DNA of 50,192 nt from an uncultured Erysipelotrichaceae bacterium (lineage in GTDB: Bacteria > Bacillota_I > Bacilli_A > Erysipelotrichales > Erysipelotrichaceae), in NCBI GenBank assembly GCA_902766435.1, contig CACXDM010000031.1, positions 1-50,192 on the forward strand, given 5' to 3'. Below the pieces are notes generated by a model. The model was given only the letters and a program-made list of their open reading frames with translations. It was not told where the DNA came from and ran no database searches. Position numbers and translations under genes: made by a program. Shown in pieces: positions 34,506-43,654 of this stretch (within the stretch, counting starts at the first letter, position 1; every line of letters begins with the position of its first letter).

Positions 34506-35789
34506 ATGATGAAACATAAAATAACAGCTGTTTTATCTGTTTTCTGTCTTCTGGCAGCAGGATGTTCCTCAGCTGCACCTGAAGCTTCCGCATCATCCGC
34601 AGCATCTTCATCAACTGCAGCGGTAGGGGACAGTGAACAGAAAATGGTTCTTTCGGGAATCACGTTTCCGACAGGTGACTTAGGCGCAAAGATCCAGATT
34701 CAGGATCCGAAGGAACTGACAGAGGAAGAAACGGCAGAAGCGGAAAGAGCCAGCAGAGCTTACGTGCCCGGTCCGGAAAGCTTCCTGAAAAACAAAGCGA
34801 AGGACTATTACTATTATTCTCAGCTTGATGCTGAGGCAAAGGGAATCTATGATGCTCTGTATATGGTGGCGGATGATCCCGTCAGTCCGGATAATATTGT
34901 CATTTATTCCACGGACCTTGATCCCAAGTCTGATGAATTCATGCTTGAAATGTACCGGGCATACTACGGAATGCTGTATGATCATCCGGAACTTTTCTGG
35001 CTGTATAACGATACACTGGCATCCATCGGATACGATATTCCGAGATTCAATTCCCAGCAGGGCAAGAATGATGTCTATTTCAGAATGATCACACCCTACA
35101 ATGACTTCGAAAAGGATATGACGAAGTTCAATGAGGCTGCTGATCAGTTCCTTGCGGATATCGATCTTACCGGATCTGATGAACAGATTGCCAGAGCCAT
35201 TCATGACAAGCTGATCAATACGGTCAGATATGATCTGGAAGTCATGGAAAAGAATCTGGGTGAAGATCTGGCGCATACCGCATACGGCGCACTTGTCGGC
35301 AACAGCCGCGGTGAAGCGAATACGGCAGTCTGCGACGGATACTCTCTTGCATATGAATATCTGCTTCAGCAGGCGGGCATGGAAGTTTCCGTCCTGATCG
35401 GAATCGCCGGAAATGACGAAGAAACAGCAGGCGGACATGCCTGGAGTATTGCCAAGATCAACGGCGAATGGAAAGAAATCGATTCGACATGGGATGACAT
35501 GGGTACTCTTGAAGAGGAACTGGAAGCCTACAAGGGAGACATGGTTTACGACTATTATAAGGAAGCGCTGAATGATGAAGCATATCGTGACAGTATCGAG
35601 CACTATCTCTTTGGCATCTCCACTTCAGCAATGAAAAACTATGATCCGGGCAATAATTACGTTTATGACAGTAAAGACGGTCTGTATGAGTATTCACTGG
35701 TCGGACCTTCTGTCCATCTGAGAGCATCCGAGATCACCGGCTGGGAGCCGTATGATCAGGTTGTCTCAATGGCACCTACTGCAAACTGA
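34506..35789 (+). CDS. Lipoprotein with transglutaminase-like domain
   Basis: 427 residues with a lipoprotein signal (lipobox LAAGC, Cys20) and a Ser/Ala-rich spacer. The C-terminal half has a transglutaminase-like catalytic triad: Cys276 in AVCDGYSLAYEYLL, His311 in GGHAWSI and Asp326 in IDSTWDD. In this superfamily such triads cut or cross-link peptides; many bacterial members are proteases acting outside the cell. AAGGAG precedes the start. It is followed by a terminator and then by the C11 peptidase lipoprotein. Substrate unknown. Confidence 0.9.
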   Translation: MMKHKITAVLSVFCLLAAGCSSAAPEASASSAASSSTAAVGDSEQKMVLSGITFPTGDLGAKIQIQDPKELTEEETAEAERASRAYVPGPESFLKNKAKDYYYYSQLDAEAKGIYDALYMVADDPVSPDNIVIYSTDLDPKSDEFMLEMYRAYYGMLYDHPELFWLYNDTLASIGYDIPRFNSQQGKNDVYFRMITPYNDFEKDMTKFNEAADQFLADIDLTGSDEQIARAIHDKLINTVRYDLEVMEKNLGEDLAHTAYGALVGNSRGEANTAVCDGYSLAYEYLLQQAGMEVSVLIGIAGNDEETAGGHAWSIAKINGEWKEIDSTWDDMGTLEEELEAYKGDMVYDYYKEALNDEAYRDSIEHYLFGISTSAMKNYDPGNNYVYDSKDGLYEYSLVGPSVHLRASEITGWEPYDQVVSMAPTAN

Positions 35790-35796
35790 TCCCGTT

Positions 35797-35829
35797 ACCG
35801 GAAGACTGAGAGTTTTCCGGTTTTTTTTA
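35797..35829 (+). terminator. Terminator between the two lipoprotein genes
   Basis: Stem ACCGGAA / TTCCGGT with an 11-base loop and eight T. The next gene's ribosome site lies only 10 bases after it, so that gene is either read through or has a promoter inside the upstream gene. Confidence 0.9.
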
Positions 35830-35847
35830 CACTGGGAGGAGATTAAG

Positions 35848-38800
35848 ATGAAACGAATCACAGGAATATTAATCAGTTCAGCACTGTTTATGGCAGGTTG
35901 TTCCCAAACGGCATCTGTGTCTTCCGCCGGAGGGGAAACGGCCGCAGTGCAGACGCAGCCGAAGCTGGAGATACTGGAAGATCAGGATCATTCGGATTAC
36001 AGCAGAGCGGCGGAACAGAAAATCCAGATGCATGATGCGGCGGACTCCCGTCTGTTTTCCTCTTCCAATCTGAAGGTAACACCGGAAAAAGAGTATACGC
36101 TGATGGTCTATATTGTCGGTTCAAACCTGGAAAGCAGATATGGGGCGGCATCCAAGGATATCGATGAGATGAAGACCTCCGGATTTGATTTCGACAAGAA
36201 CAATCTGATCGTCTATACCGGCGGAAGCAGAAGATGGAACAGCAGTATTCCGAATACGAAAAACAGCGTAATTGATCTTTCAAAAGAAGAAGAGATCATG
36301 ATCTCCGCCCAGACGGAGAATACCGCGGATATGGGTGCTTCGGAAACATTGTCGGAATTCATCAATTTCTGTACGGAAACATATCCGGCAAAGCACTACG
36401 GACTGATTCTCTGGGATCACGGCGGAGGGCCGTTATGGGGTTACGGCAGTGATGAACTTTTCAGCAATGACAGTCTGATCCTTGAGGAAATGAAAAAGGC
36501 GATGGACAGTACAATCTTCGCCGGAGAAAAGAAACTGGACTTTGTCGGTTTTGACGCATGTCTGATGGGAACACTGGAGAACGCAAATCTCTGGAGCAGC
36601 TATGCCGGTTATTTTGTCGGCTCGGAAGAACTGGAAGCCGGTGACGGATGGGACTACAGCTTCCTGAAGGTTGTCAATGAGACCGATGATCCGAAGGAGA
36701 TCACCTCCGCAATCGTCAATGCGTACGGAAGTTACTATGAAAACAATCAGACGGAGTTTTATGCACCGGACGCAACACTTGCGGCTGTGGATCTGAGTCA
36801 GGTTCCGGCAGCGGTTAATGCCGTAAATGCTCTGATGGAAAAGATGAATCAGGATATCGGTGAGGGGTATTACGCGGAACTGAATCAGGCAAGGGCAAAT
36901 ACAAAAGCGTTCGGACTCAGCGCTGCCAGCGGAAAGGAAAACGCATATGATCTGATCGATCTGAAACATCTGGCAGAGAATCTTTCAGACAGATATCCAG
37001 AAGAAACAGCGAACATCATCAATACACTGAGTCAGATGGTAGTCAGTGAATCGACGAATATTGATCATACCGGAGGACTTTCCATTTATCTGCCCGGAGA
37101 CAACAGTGAACTTGCCGGACTGGCAGATGAGCTGTATACGGAAGAAACCGTTCTTTCGGCGCCGTATAAGAATTTCGTCAATGCATATAAGGAAGAATGG
37201 CTCAGCGGCGGTAAGAATGAGTGGACGCTTGAACCGATTGTCGTTTCCGATGATGAACTGACACTGCAGCTGAGTGAGGAACAGAGAAAGAATACTTCAG
37301 CGGCGTACTATACGATCCTGCTGAGGAATTCCTTTGGCGGATATGCGATGACAACATGCAATGTCAGGATTCAGCCGGACGAAAACGGTGTCCTGCATAT
37401 TCCCGCTGATCCGTATCTGATGACAGCGAAAACGGATATGGAAGAATCCCCGGTTCCTTGGGCCTGTCTGCAGCAGGAAACAAACGAAAAAGAAACAAGC
37501 TACCAGACGCTGAGGACATATCTTTCCACCGGACATGAGTTTACCGACTTTGACATAAATACGGACGAACTTGTCACGATTACCGTAAAAAACACAAACG
37601 GAGAAGAAACGACGACCATACAGGATATCAGCTCGGCTGCCGGCTCTGCCTGGCTGGCGGGAAAAGGATCCATTGACGTTTCCCATTATGAGACAATCAT
37701 CGACACCGGCGGAATGTCCAGACAGCCTTCCAGAGATGAAAACGGGAATATGAAACCGTTCTTTGAATGGAATTCTTCAGGATATGTCTTCTATCCGCTG
37801 AGTATTGACAACAGCTTTGAATTCATCATGAAACGGGCTTCGGAGTATGAAAGAGAGTTTATCTGTCAGGTATGTCTGAAAGACGTCAACGGCAATATTC
37901 ACGCCAGTGACTATGTTGATCTGCCGAAGAAGGAAAGTAATGCGGAGTATGCGGATGTATCCACCGAATCCGGTACACTCACATTCCTGCTGTCTGAGGA
38001 TGCGGCTGAACTGACGCAGTACACAGGTGAAGATACGGAACTTCAGATTCCGGAAGAGGCAGAAGGAAGACCGGTAACGGTTATCGGAAGATACAGCTTC
38101 TCCGGCAATGAAACACTGGAAAGCATAACGGTACCCGGGTCGGTATCGGTCATCGCAGACGGAGCGTTCAACGGACTGCACAACCTGAAATCAATTGACC
38201 TTGGAAAAGGTGTGAAAACGATTGAAATGAGTTCATTTGCGGGATGTACTTCTCTGGAAAGCATCGTGTTTCCGGAAGGTCTCGAACAGATCGGCAGAGC
38301 AGCGTTTAAGAACTGCGGACTGAAAACAGTTGAAATACCCGGAAGTGTAATCAAGATCGGATCGATTCCTTTTTCCGAAAATGAGAATATGAAGGAAATC
38401 ACTGTCAGCGGCAGGAATAAGAATTATAAATCAGCTGACGGGGTCCTTTTCACAAAAGACGGAAAGGTACTGATTCAGTATCCCACAGGAAAAACCGGAT
38501 CTTATCAGATTCCGAAAGGGACGGAAACGATCGGATACGGCGCATTTGCTCTTGCGGGCATAGATGAAGTCACTTTCCCGGAAACGCTGAAATCGATTGA
38601 AAATGACGCGTTCTTTGAATGTTATAAGCTGAAATCTCTGAGACTTCCGGAAAGTCTGGAAAGCATCGGCGATCTGGCTTTCGGCGAGATGCGGTTTCTG
38701 GGATCATATGAAAACGGAGAAACATATTTTGAGTCCGTTTATATCGGAGAAAATGTTGATTATATCGGAACAGACGCATTTACCGCGCTGAATCACGGAA

Positions 38801-40293
38801 AATTCGAGGTCAGTGAGAAAAATCAGAAATATGCCTCTTTAGGCGGGTTTATCACAAACAAGGCAAAGGATACGATTCTTTGCACTCCGATGGGTATGGA
38901 CAAGATTATCCGGATTCCCGATGGAATCACAACTCTGACGAAGGATATTTTCTACACATTGGACGAAGATACGGAATTCATCGTTCCGGACTCCGTATTC
39001 CGTTTTTCTGAAAGAGCATTCCCTTATACTGTTTCCTCATCGGAAGAAACCGGTGAATACACGGATGTATATAAAACCGTCATTCACTGTAATCCGGGAT
39101 CGGCAGCTGAGGAATACGCCGAAACATACGGTATAGCCTGTGATCACAATACAGATCCGGAAGACATGACGTACGAACTGAAAGTCACGGAGACGGATGA
39201 AGAAAACATCGTCTACCGTCTGTATAAAAAACATGCGGTTCTGCTCAGATACAGAAAAGCGGCGGATCAGGGTGTTCTTGAACTCCCGGCTGAACTGGAA
39301 GGTGTGCCCGTTACCGGACTGCAGGCCCCTGACTATGACGAATATAACGGATATTCAGCTTCCACAAACGCGCAGATACTGCAGATTCCTTCAACAATCG
39401 AAAGTATCGATCCCGGGTTCCTGACGGATTATTACAATCTGAAGGAAATCAGAACAGACGAAGAAAATCCCGCCTATACTTCAATTGACGGAATTCTGTA
39501 TTCAAAAGACGGGAAGCAGCTGATCTGTTATCCGTCCTTCAAAGAAGGTACAGAATATACTGTGCCGGAAGGAACAGAAGAGATCGGTGAGAATGCGTTC
39601 AACATCAGTAATCTGACGAAAATCAACTTTCCGGACAGTGTAGTAAAGATCGGAGAAGCGGCATTCCAAAGCAGCGCCCTTACAGACATTACCTTCGGAT
39701 CCGGTCTGAAAGAAATCGGTAAGAGCGCGTTCAGCGGCTGTAAGCTGAAGCGTATTGATCTGCCGGAAGGACTTGAACGGATCGGAGATTATGCATTTGA
39801 CCTTTCCGCCGAAACGGAAGAGTTCCGTCTTCCCGACTCTTTGAAATACGCAGGTGATTACTGTTTCGATGTAAGCTATGATTCGGTGTTTGAACTGGAT
39901 ACGGTCCGGATCGGCCCGAATCTGAAACTCGGATACAATACATTCCAGAATCTGAAATTCAATGCATACGAAGTAAGTGAAGAGAATCCGTACTATATTG
40001 TAAAAGAGGGAAGTCTCTTCTCAGCAAATGGAAAAGAGCTGATTAATGTACCGACGAATTCGGCCGGTGAATACCATATTCCGGAAGGAACGGAAACAGT
40101 CGGATACAGCGCGTTTGAGAACTGCGACAATGTGACGGATATCTACTTCCCCGCATCGGCAGTCTCAGTCGGCGGCGCCACAAGGAAGAATTACACAACG
40201 GATGAATACTACTATACGATTCACTGCCCTGAAGGCAGCGAGATCGCAAAACAGCTTGATGCCAAGGGTATTCCCTGGGTTGCTTCCGAATAA
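35848..40293 (+). CDS. Clostripain-type (C11) peptidase fused to BspA-like leucine-rich repeats, lipoprotein
   Basis: 1481 residues from the start at 35848, six bases after GGGAGGAG; a longer frame begins in the previous gene's terminator. A lipoprotein signal (MAGC, Cys18) is followed by a C11 peptidase domain (about 75-450) with the catalytic pair His191 (WDHGGG) and Cys238 (FDACLMG). After a beta-rich linker, two blocks of LRR_5/BspA-type repeats (about 715-1085 and 1140-1480) follow, with recurrent SFSGNETLESITVPGSV-like units. It should be a surface-tethered cysteine protease with a protein-binding repeat arm. Arg-specific cleavage is known for clostripain but unproven here. Confidence 0.92.
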   Translation: MKRITGILISSALFMAGCSQTASVSSAGGETAAVQTQPKLEILEDQDHSDYSRAAEQKIQMHDAADSRLFSSSNLKVTPEKEYTLMVYIVGSNLESRYGAASKDIDEMKTSGFDFDKNNLIVYTGGSRRWNSSIPNTKNSVIDLSKEEEIMISAQTENTADMGASETLSEFINFCTETYPAKHYGLILWDHGGGPLWGYGSDELFSNDSLILEEMKKAMDSTIFAGEKKLDFVGFDACLMGTLENANLWSSYAGYFVGSEELEAGDGWDYSFLKVVNETDDPKEITSAIVNAYGSYYENNQTEFYAPDATLAAVDLSQVPAAVNAVNALMEKMNQDIGEGYYAELNQARANTKAFGLSAASGKENAYDLIDLKHLAENLSDRYPEETANIINTLSQMVVSESTNIDHTGGLSIYLPGDNSELAGLADELYTEETVLSAPYKNFVNAYKEEWLSGGKNEWTLEPIVVSDDELTLQLSEEQRKNTSAAYYTILLRNSFGGYAMTTCNVRIQPDENGVLHIPADPYLMTAKTDMEESPVPWACLQQETNEKETSYQTLRTYLSTGHEFTDFDINTDELVTITVKNTNGEETTTIQDISSAAGSAWLAGKGSIDVSHYETIIDTGGMSRQPSRDENGNMKPFFEWNSSGYVFYPLSIDNSFEFIMKRASEYEREFICQVCLKDVNGNIHASDYVDLPKKESNAEYADVSTESGTLTFLLSEDAAELTQYTGEDTELQIPEEAEGRPVTVIGRYSFSGNETLESITVPGSVSVIADGAFNGLHNLKSIDLGKGVKTIEMSSFAGCTSLESIVFPEGLEQIGRAAFKNCGLKTVEIPGSVIKIGSIPFSENENMKEITVSGRNKNYKSADGVLFTKDGKVLIQYPTGKTGSYQIPKGTETIGYGAFALAGIDEVTFPETLKSIENDAFFECYKLKSLRLPESLESIGDLAFGEMRFLGSYENGETYFESVYIGENVDYIGTDAFTALNHGKFEVSEKNQKYASLGGFITNKAKDTILCTPMGMDKIIRIPDGITTLTKDIFYTLDEDTEFIVPDSVFRFSERAFPYTVSSSEETGEYTDVYKTVIHCNPGSAAEEYAETYGIACDHNTDPEDMTYELKVTETDEENIVYRLYKKHAVLLRYRKAADQGVLELPAELEGVPVTGLQAPDYDEYNGYSASTNAQILQIPSTIESIDPGFLTDYYNLKEIRTDEENPAYTSIDGILYSKDGKQLICYPSFKEGTEYTVPEGTEEIGENAFNISNLTKINFPDSVVKIGEAAFQSSALTDITFGSGLKEIGKSAFSGCKLKRIDLPEGLERIGDYAFDLSAETEEFRLPDSLKYAGDYCFDVSYDSVFELDTVRIGPNLKLGYNTFQNLKFNAYEVSEENPYYIVKEGSLFSANGKELINVPTNSAGEYHIPEGTETVGYSAFENCDNVTDIYFPASAVSVGGATRKNYTTDEYYYTIHCPEGSEIAKQLDAKGIPWVASE

Positions 40294-40318
40294 AAAAAAG
40301 AATTCCCAGCGGGAATTC
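40292..40318 (-). terminator. Terminator after ogt (minus strand)
   Basis: Perfect palindrome GAATTCCC-GCT-GGGAATTC on the minus strand followed by eight T, which reach the stop codon of the opposite gene. Confidence 0.85.
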
Positions 40319-40322
40319 ATAC

Positions 40323-40351
40323 AGGCAGGGTTAGAAATTCTGCCTGTTTTT
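40323..40351 (+). terminator. Terminator after the C11-LRR gene (plus strand)
   Basis: Stem AGGCAG / CTGCCT followed by GTTTTTCTG. It overlaps the end of the ogt coding region, so the two converging genes have interleaved terminators. Confidence 0.75.
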
Positions 40352-40837
40352 CTGTTCCAGATCGAGAAGGAAAGTCTTCCGCTGAAGGCCTCCGGCATAA
40401 CCGGTCAGCTTTCCGTCTGCGCCAATTACCCTGTGACAGGGAATAATGATGGAAACGGGATTTCTCCCAACGGCGTTACCGACAGCCCGGGCAGATGTCC
40501 TTTTCTCCGGATGGGCAGCGGAAATTTCCCGGGCAATATCACCATAGTTTACGGTTTTGCCATAAGGAATTTTCAGTAATTCCCGGAGTACTTCTTTCTG
40601 AAAAGGGGAAACACTCGGGTTCAGCGGCGGCGTAAACCCGGGATCACGGCCGGAGAAATACAGATCCAGCCAGCTGACAGCTTCATCAAGAAACGGATGA
40701 GACTGGTATATTCTTTGATCCGAAAGACCTCTGCCATAATACTTCTGGTTCTCAAACCAGAGACCGGTCAGTCCCTCATCATCGCAGGCAAGCAGTATTT
40801 TCCCGATCACGGAATCATAATCTCTCAGATAATTCAT
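40331..40837 (-). CDS. ogt: Methylated-DNA-protein cysteine methyltransferase
   Basis: Suicide repair enzyme that moves methyl groups from O6-methylguanine to its own cysteine. 168 residues with the active site IIPCHRVIG (Cys134), the helix-turn-helix PYGKTVNYGDIAREI, and RAVGNAVGRNP. A Noc-binding-site-like sequence lies within the gene (40524-40537). The ogt rather than ada reading follows from the single-domain length. Confidence 0.93.
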   Translation of the reverse strand: MNYLRDYDSVIGKILLACDDEGLTGLWFENQKYYGRGLSDQRIYQSHPFLDEAVSWLDLYFSGRDPGFTPPLNPSVSPFQKEVLRELLKIPYGKTVNYGDIAREISAAHPEKRTSARAVGNAVGRNPVSIIIPCHRVIGADGKLTGYAGGLQRKTFLLDLEQKNRQNF

Positions 40838-40912
40838 CGTTGTTCTCCGGAATGATCATAACATGAATCCCCGGTTTATCCCTTATAATGGTTTCGTGAA
40901 GGGAAGAAAGAT

Positions 40913-41728
40913 ATGAGACAGAATCTGCATACGCATTCCACATACTGCGACGGGAAAAACAGCATCCGCGATATGATTGAAACGGCAATTGAAAAGAAAT
41001 TTGATATTCTCGGCTTTTCCGGACACGGCTATATGCCCTTGGACAACTGTTCGATGTCAGTGGAAAACACCCGTAAATACATTGCGGAAGTAACCGCAAT
41101 GAAAGAAGAATATAAAGACAGACTGACAATTTTCCTCGGTGTTGAGCAGGATGTGCTGAACAGGGTGATGGTAAAGGAACCGTTTGATTTCATTATCGGA
41201 TCCTGTCATGAGATGATTCATGAAGGGCAGATTCTGCCGATTGACTATAACCGGGGAATCATGGAATTTATGACCGACGTTTGGTATGGAGGAGACTTCA
41301 GAGTACTGGCGAAGGAATACTATACGATGATCCGGAAAATGAAGGAATGGGATGAAGTGGATATTGTCGGTCATCTGGATCTGATTACCAAATACAATGA
41401 AGATGAATCATTTATATCCTTTACGGATCCGGCATATATAAAAGAGGCATGCGATACAGTTGATGCCCTGAAGGATAAGATATTTGAAGTAAATACCGGC
41501 GCAATCGCCAGAGGATACCGGAAGACACCGTACCCGCATATTTCACTTCTGAAGTATATGAAAGAAAAAGATGTGCGTATCTGTCTGAACAGTGACTGTC
41601 ATAATATGGATGATCTGGACTGCTTCTATAACGAATCATTGGAAATGATCCGTGCCTGTGGTTTTAAATCAATGTCCGTCCTGGGAGAAGACTGGTTTTA
41701 TGAAGAAGACATCGACAGTTTCTTCTGA
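40913..41728 (+). CDS. PHP-domain phosphoesterase, histidinol-phosphatase-like
   Basis: 271 residues starting MRQNLHTHSTYCDGKNS, with the metal-binding HxH (His6, His8) of the PHP fold, further ligands in GFSGHGYMP, GVEQDV and SCHEMIHEG, and late LNSDCHN. Length and motifs fit the HisJ/HisK histidinol-phosphatase family, yet no other histidine gene is nearby, so the substrate may differ. TATAAT at 40884-40889 is a likely -10. Its TGA stop abuts the stop of the converging gene. Confidence 0.88.
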   Translation: MRQNLHTHSTYCDGKNSIRDMIETAIEKKFDILGFSGHGYMPLDNCSMSVENTRKYIAEVTAMKEEYKDRLTIFLGVEQDVLNRVMVKEPFDFIIGSCHEMIHEGQILPIDYNRGIMEFMTDVWYGGDFRVLAKEYYTMIRKMKEWDEVDIVGHLDLITKYNEDESFISFTDPAYIKEACDTVDALKDKIFEVNTGAIARGYRKTPYPHISLLKYMKEKDVRICLNSDCHNMDDLDCFYNESLEMIRACGFKSMSVLGEDWFYEEDIDSFF

Positions 41729-42445
41729 TCACAAAAGTGCAGTAAGGGAAAGAATAAGTATATCGGCAAGAGGAACGACAATGGTATCATTGCCGTTTTT
41801 GCTTATCAGTTCACTGAAGGCGGAAACAAGACCGGTTAAAAGAGAAATCAGAACAGCAGGAATGAGGGAATATCCGGAAAAAAGCAGAAGACAGATCAGA
41901 CAAGATGGAAATGCTACGGCAAACATAGCGGCAGTTCCTTCCCATGATTTATTGGGATCCGAAAAAGGAAGTCTGACTTTATGCTTACCAAACGGTCTGC
42001 CGATCCATGCGGCTGCGATATCTCCGAATCCCCATGCCATACATGCAGTGATCAGTATATACGGTCTTTTCATCACACCGAGGCAGAATGCAGTAAAGGC
42101 AGCCTGAGACAGGAACAAAAGAAGCAGGCTGTTTTTTACTTCTCCCGGACGTTTTTCCACGAACAGATCACCGTAAATATTAAGATGTTCCGCAATTGAA
42201 AGCGCCGGCCAGACAACTGCCGCAAACAGAATCAGCGTCAGTGTATCAGGGAGCCATCCTTCCCCGGTCAAGGCAATATAGACAGGAGAAGTAAAGGCTG
42301 CGATATGCAGAAGCTTACGGAAGATGTTTTTCGGAATGCGGAAAAGGAAAAACAGGAGAATCAGAATCCCCGCAAAGATACCGATATAAATCAGATATCT
42401 GATAAAAGTAATCAGTGTCAGATGAAGCAGTCCGTTTTCCATCAT
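41729..42445 (-). CDS. CDP-diglyceride synthase/dolichol-kinase-like membrane protein
   Basis: 238 residues with about seven hydrophobic segments. A signature near 140-175, AWGFGDIAAAWIGRPFGKHK...SDPNKSWEGTAAMF, matches the family that includes CTP transferases and polyprenol, phytol or dolichol kinases. KSWEG and the preceding Asp are the nucleotide-binding core. It is shorter than usual CdsA, so a lipid-alcohol kinase is as likely as phosphatidate cytidylyltransferase. It has its own Shine-Dalgarno (GGAG). Confidence 0.8.
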   Translation of the reverse strand: MMENGLLHLTLITFIRYLIYIGIFAGILILLFFLFRIPKNIFRKLLHIAAFTSPVYIALTGEGWLPDTLTLILFAAVVWPALSIAEHLNIYGDLFVEKRPGEVKNSLLLLFLSQAAFTAFCLGVMKRPYILITACMAWGFGDIAAAWIGRPFGKHKVRLPFSDPNKSWEGTAAMFAVAFPSCLICLLLFSGYSLIPAVLISLLTGLVSAFSELISKNGNDTIVVPLADILILSLTALL

Positions 42446-42542
42446 GGATCTCCGTTATCATTTAAAACATTGTAACAAAAGAACCGGAACAGCGTATCCT
42501 TTATCAGAATGAGCAGAACGAAGATGTTCATGAACCGGAAAA

Positions 42543-42591
42543 ACACAGAATCTGTGTAACCGGTTACAAAACCGGTTATTCATGGTATACT
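42543..42591 (+). promoter_or_regulatory. Promoter and palindromic operators of the sucrose operon
   Basis: TTACAA (42564-42569), 16-base spacer, TATACT (42586-42591, with TGG before it). TGTAACCGGTTACA (42555-42568) is a perfect LacI-family-type operator over the -35; a second AACCGGTT core (42570-42577) sits in the spacer. A third palindrome, ACACAGA-A-TCTGTGT (42543-42557), overlaps the first. The gene that follows encodes a LacI-type regulator, so autorepression is likely. Confidence 0.8.
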
Positions 42592-42612
42592 GAAAACAGG
42601 TGAGAAAGTCCT

Positions 42613-43635
42613 ATGAAGAAAAAAGTCACATTTGCGGATATCGCAGCAGAGACAGGTTTTTCCAAGACTACAATTTCCAGATACTTCAATCATCCCGACA
42701 CTTTGACAACCGAAAATCTGAAAATCATTGAAGATACCGTCAAGAAACTGGGCTACAGAGAAAATAAGCTGGCAAGGGTTCTTGCGAACGGCAAAAGTGA
42801 AATCATCGGGGTAATTGTTCCGACATTGTATATGCACTATTACGCTGACCTTCTTTCTCATATTCTTTCGGCAGGAGATGCTTACGGTTATAAGTTTCTC
42901 GTTTTCTGCAGTGATGAGAACAGAGAAAAGGAGAAGGGATATCTGAAAGAGCTGCTGGCATATAACATTGAAGGGCTTCTGGTTGTCAGTCATGTAACGC
43001 CGTCTCAGGAACTGGCAAAACTCGGTATTCCCGTTGTAACAATCGAACGGGAAGACAAGTATGTCAACAGTGTCAACACAAATAATTACCAGGGCGGTAT
43101 TGATGCAACGACACTTCTGACGGAAAAGAAGTGTGAAGTGCTGATTCATATCAATGCCGATCTGAAAAAATGTTCTCCGGCATACGGAAGAATCAGAGGG
43201 TTCCGGGAAGTCTCGGAAACAAGCGGAACACCGTATTGTGAATATCTCAGAAAGTTCGGGAATGACTATCAGGAAATCCGCCGTGTTCTCGAGCCGGTAT
43301 TTCAGGATATCGAAGAGAAGTACGCGGGCAGGAAAAAAGGTATTTTTATCTCCAACGATACAGTGGCCAACGTTTTTCTGAATATGGTAATCACGAAATA
43401 CAAAATGCTTCCCGAGGAGTACTACATTATCGGTTTTGATGACTCCCCGATTTCAAGAGAGGCAGTCATCCCCTTTTCGACAATCCGTCAGGATACGACA
43501 GCGCTTGCCTATTCCGCAATGGACATTCTGGTAAAACTGATGAATGAACGGAAGAAGCGGGTTCCGGTTATTACCAAAACACTTGAACACAGAGTGATCG
43601 ATACAAAAACAATCATTCGCGGGACAACTAAATAA
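42613..43635 (+). CDS. scrR: LacI-family transcriptional regulator (probable sucrose operon repressor)
   Basis: 340 residues: a LacI helix-turn-helix at the N-terminus (VTFADIAAETGFSKTTISRYFNHP), the hinge, and a periplasmic-binding-like sensor (IIGVIVPTLYMHYYADLLSHI, GFDDSPISREAVIPFSTIRQD). It starts the run to the GH32 and PTS genes, 19 bases before the next, and has palindromic operators upstream. The ligand is inferred from neighbours to be sucrose or its 6-phosphate. Confidence 0.9.
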   Translation: MKKKVTFADIAAETGFSKTTISRYFNHPDTLTTENLKIIEDTVKKLGYRENKLARVLANGKSEIIGVIVPTLYMHYYADLLSHILSAGDAYGYKFLVFCSDENREKEKGYLKELLAYNIEGLLVVSHVTPSQELAKLGIPVVTIEREDKYVNSVNTNNYQGGIDATTLLTEKKCEVLIHINADLKKCSPAYGRIRGFREVSETSGTPYCEYLRKFGNDYQEIRRVLEPVFQDIEEKYAGRKKGIFISNDTVANVFLNMVITKYKMLPEEYYIIGFDDSPISREAVIPFSTIRQDTTALAYSAMDILVKLMNERKKRVPVITKTLEHRVIDTKTIIRGTTK

Positions 43636-43654
43636 TTGTTGCAGAAAGGACAGT

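Noticed and set aside
34680..35603. Long minus-strand frame of 307 codons opposite the transglutaminase-like gene
   Set aside because: Its sequence is the mirror of a well-supported gene with signal peptide and catalytic triad; it has no domain sense.
38043..40250. Repeated DNA in the C11-LRR gene as a CRISPR-like or DNA repeat array
   Set aside because: The periodicity is at protein level (LRR_5 units) with diverged nucleotides; no regular identical repeats with spacers.
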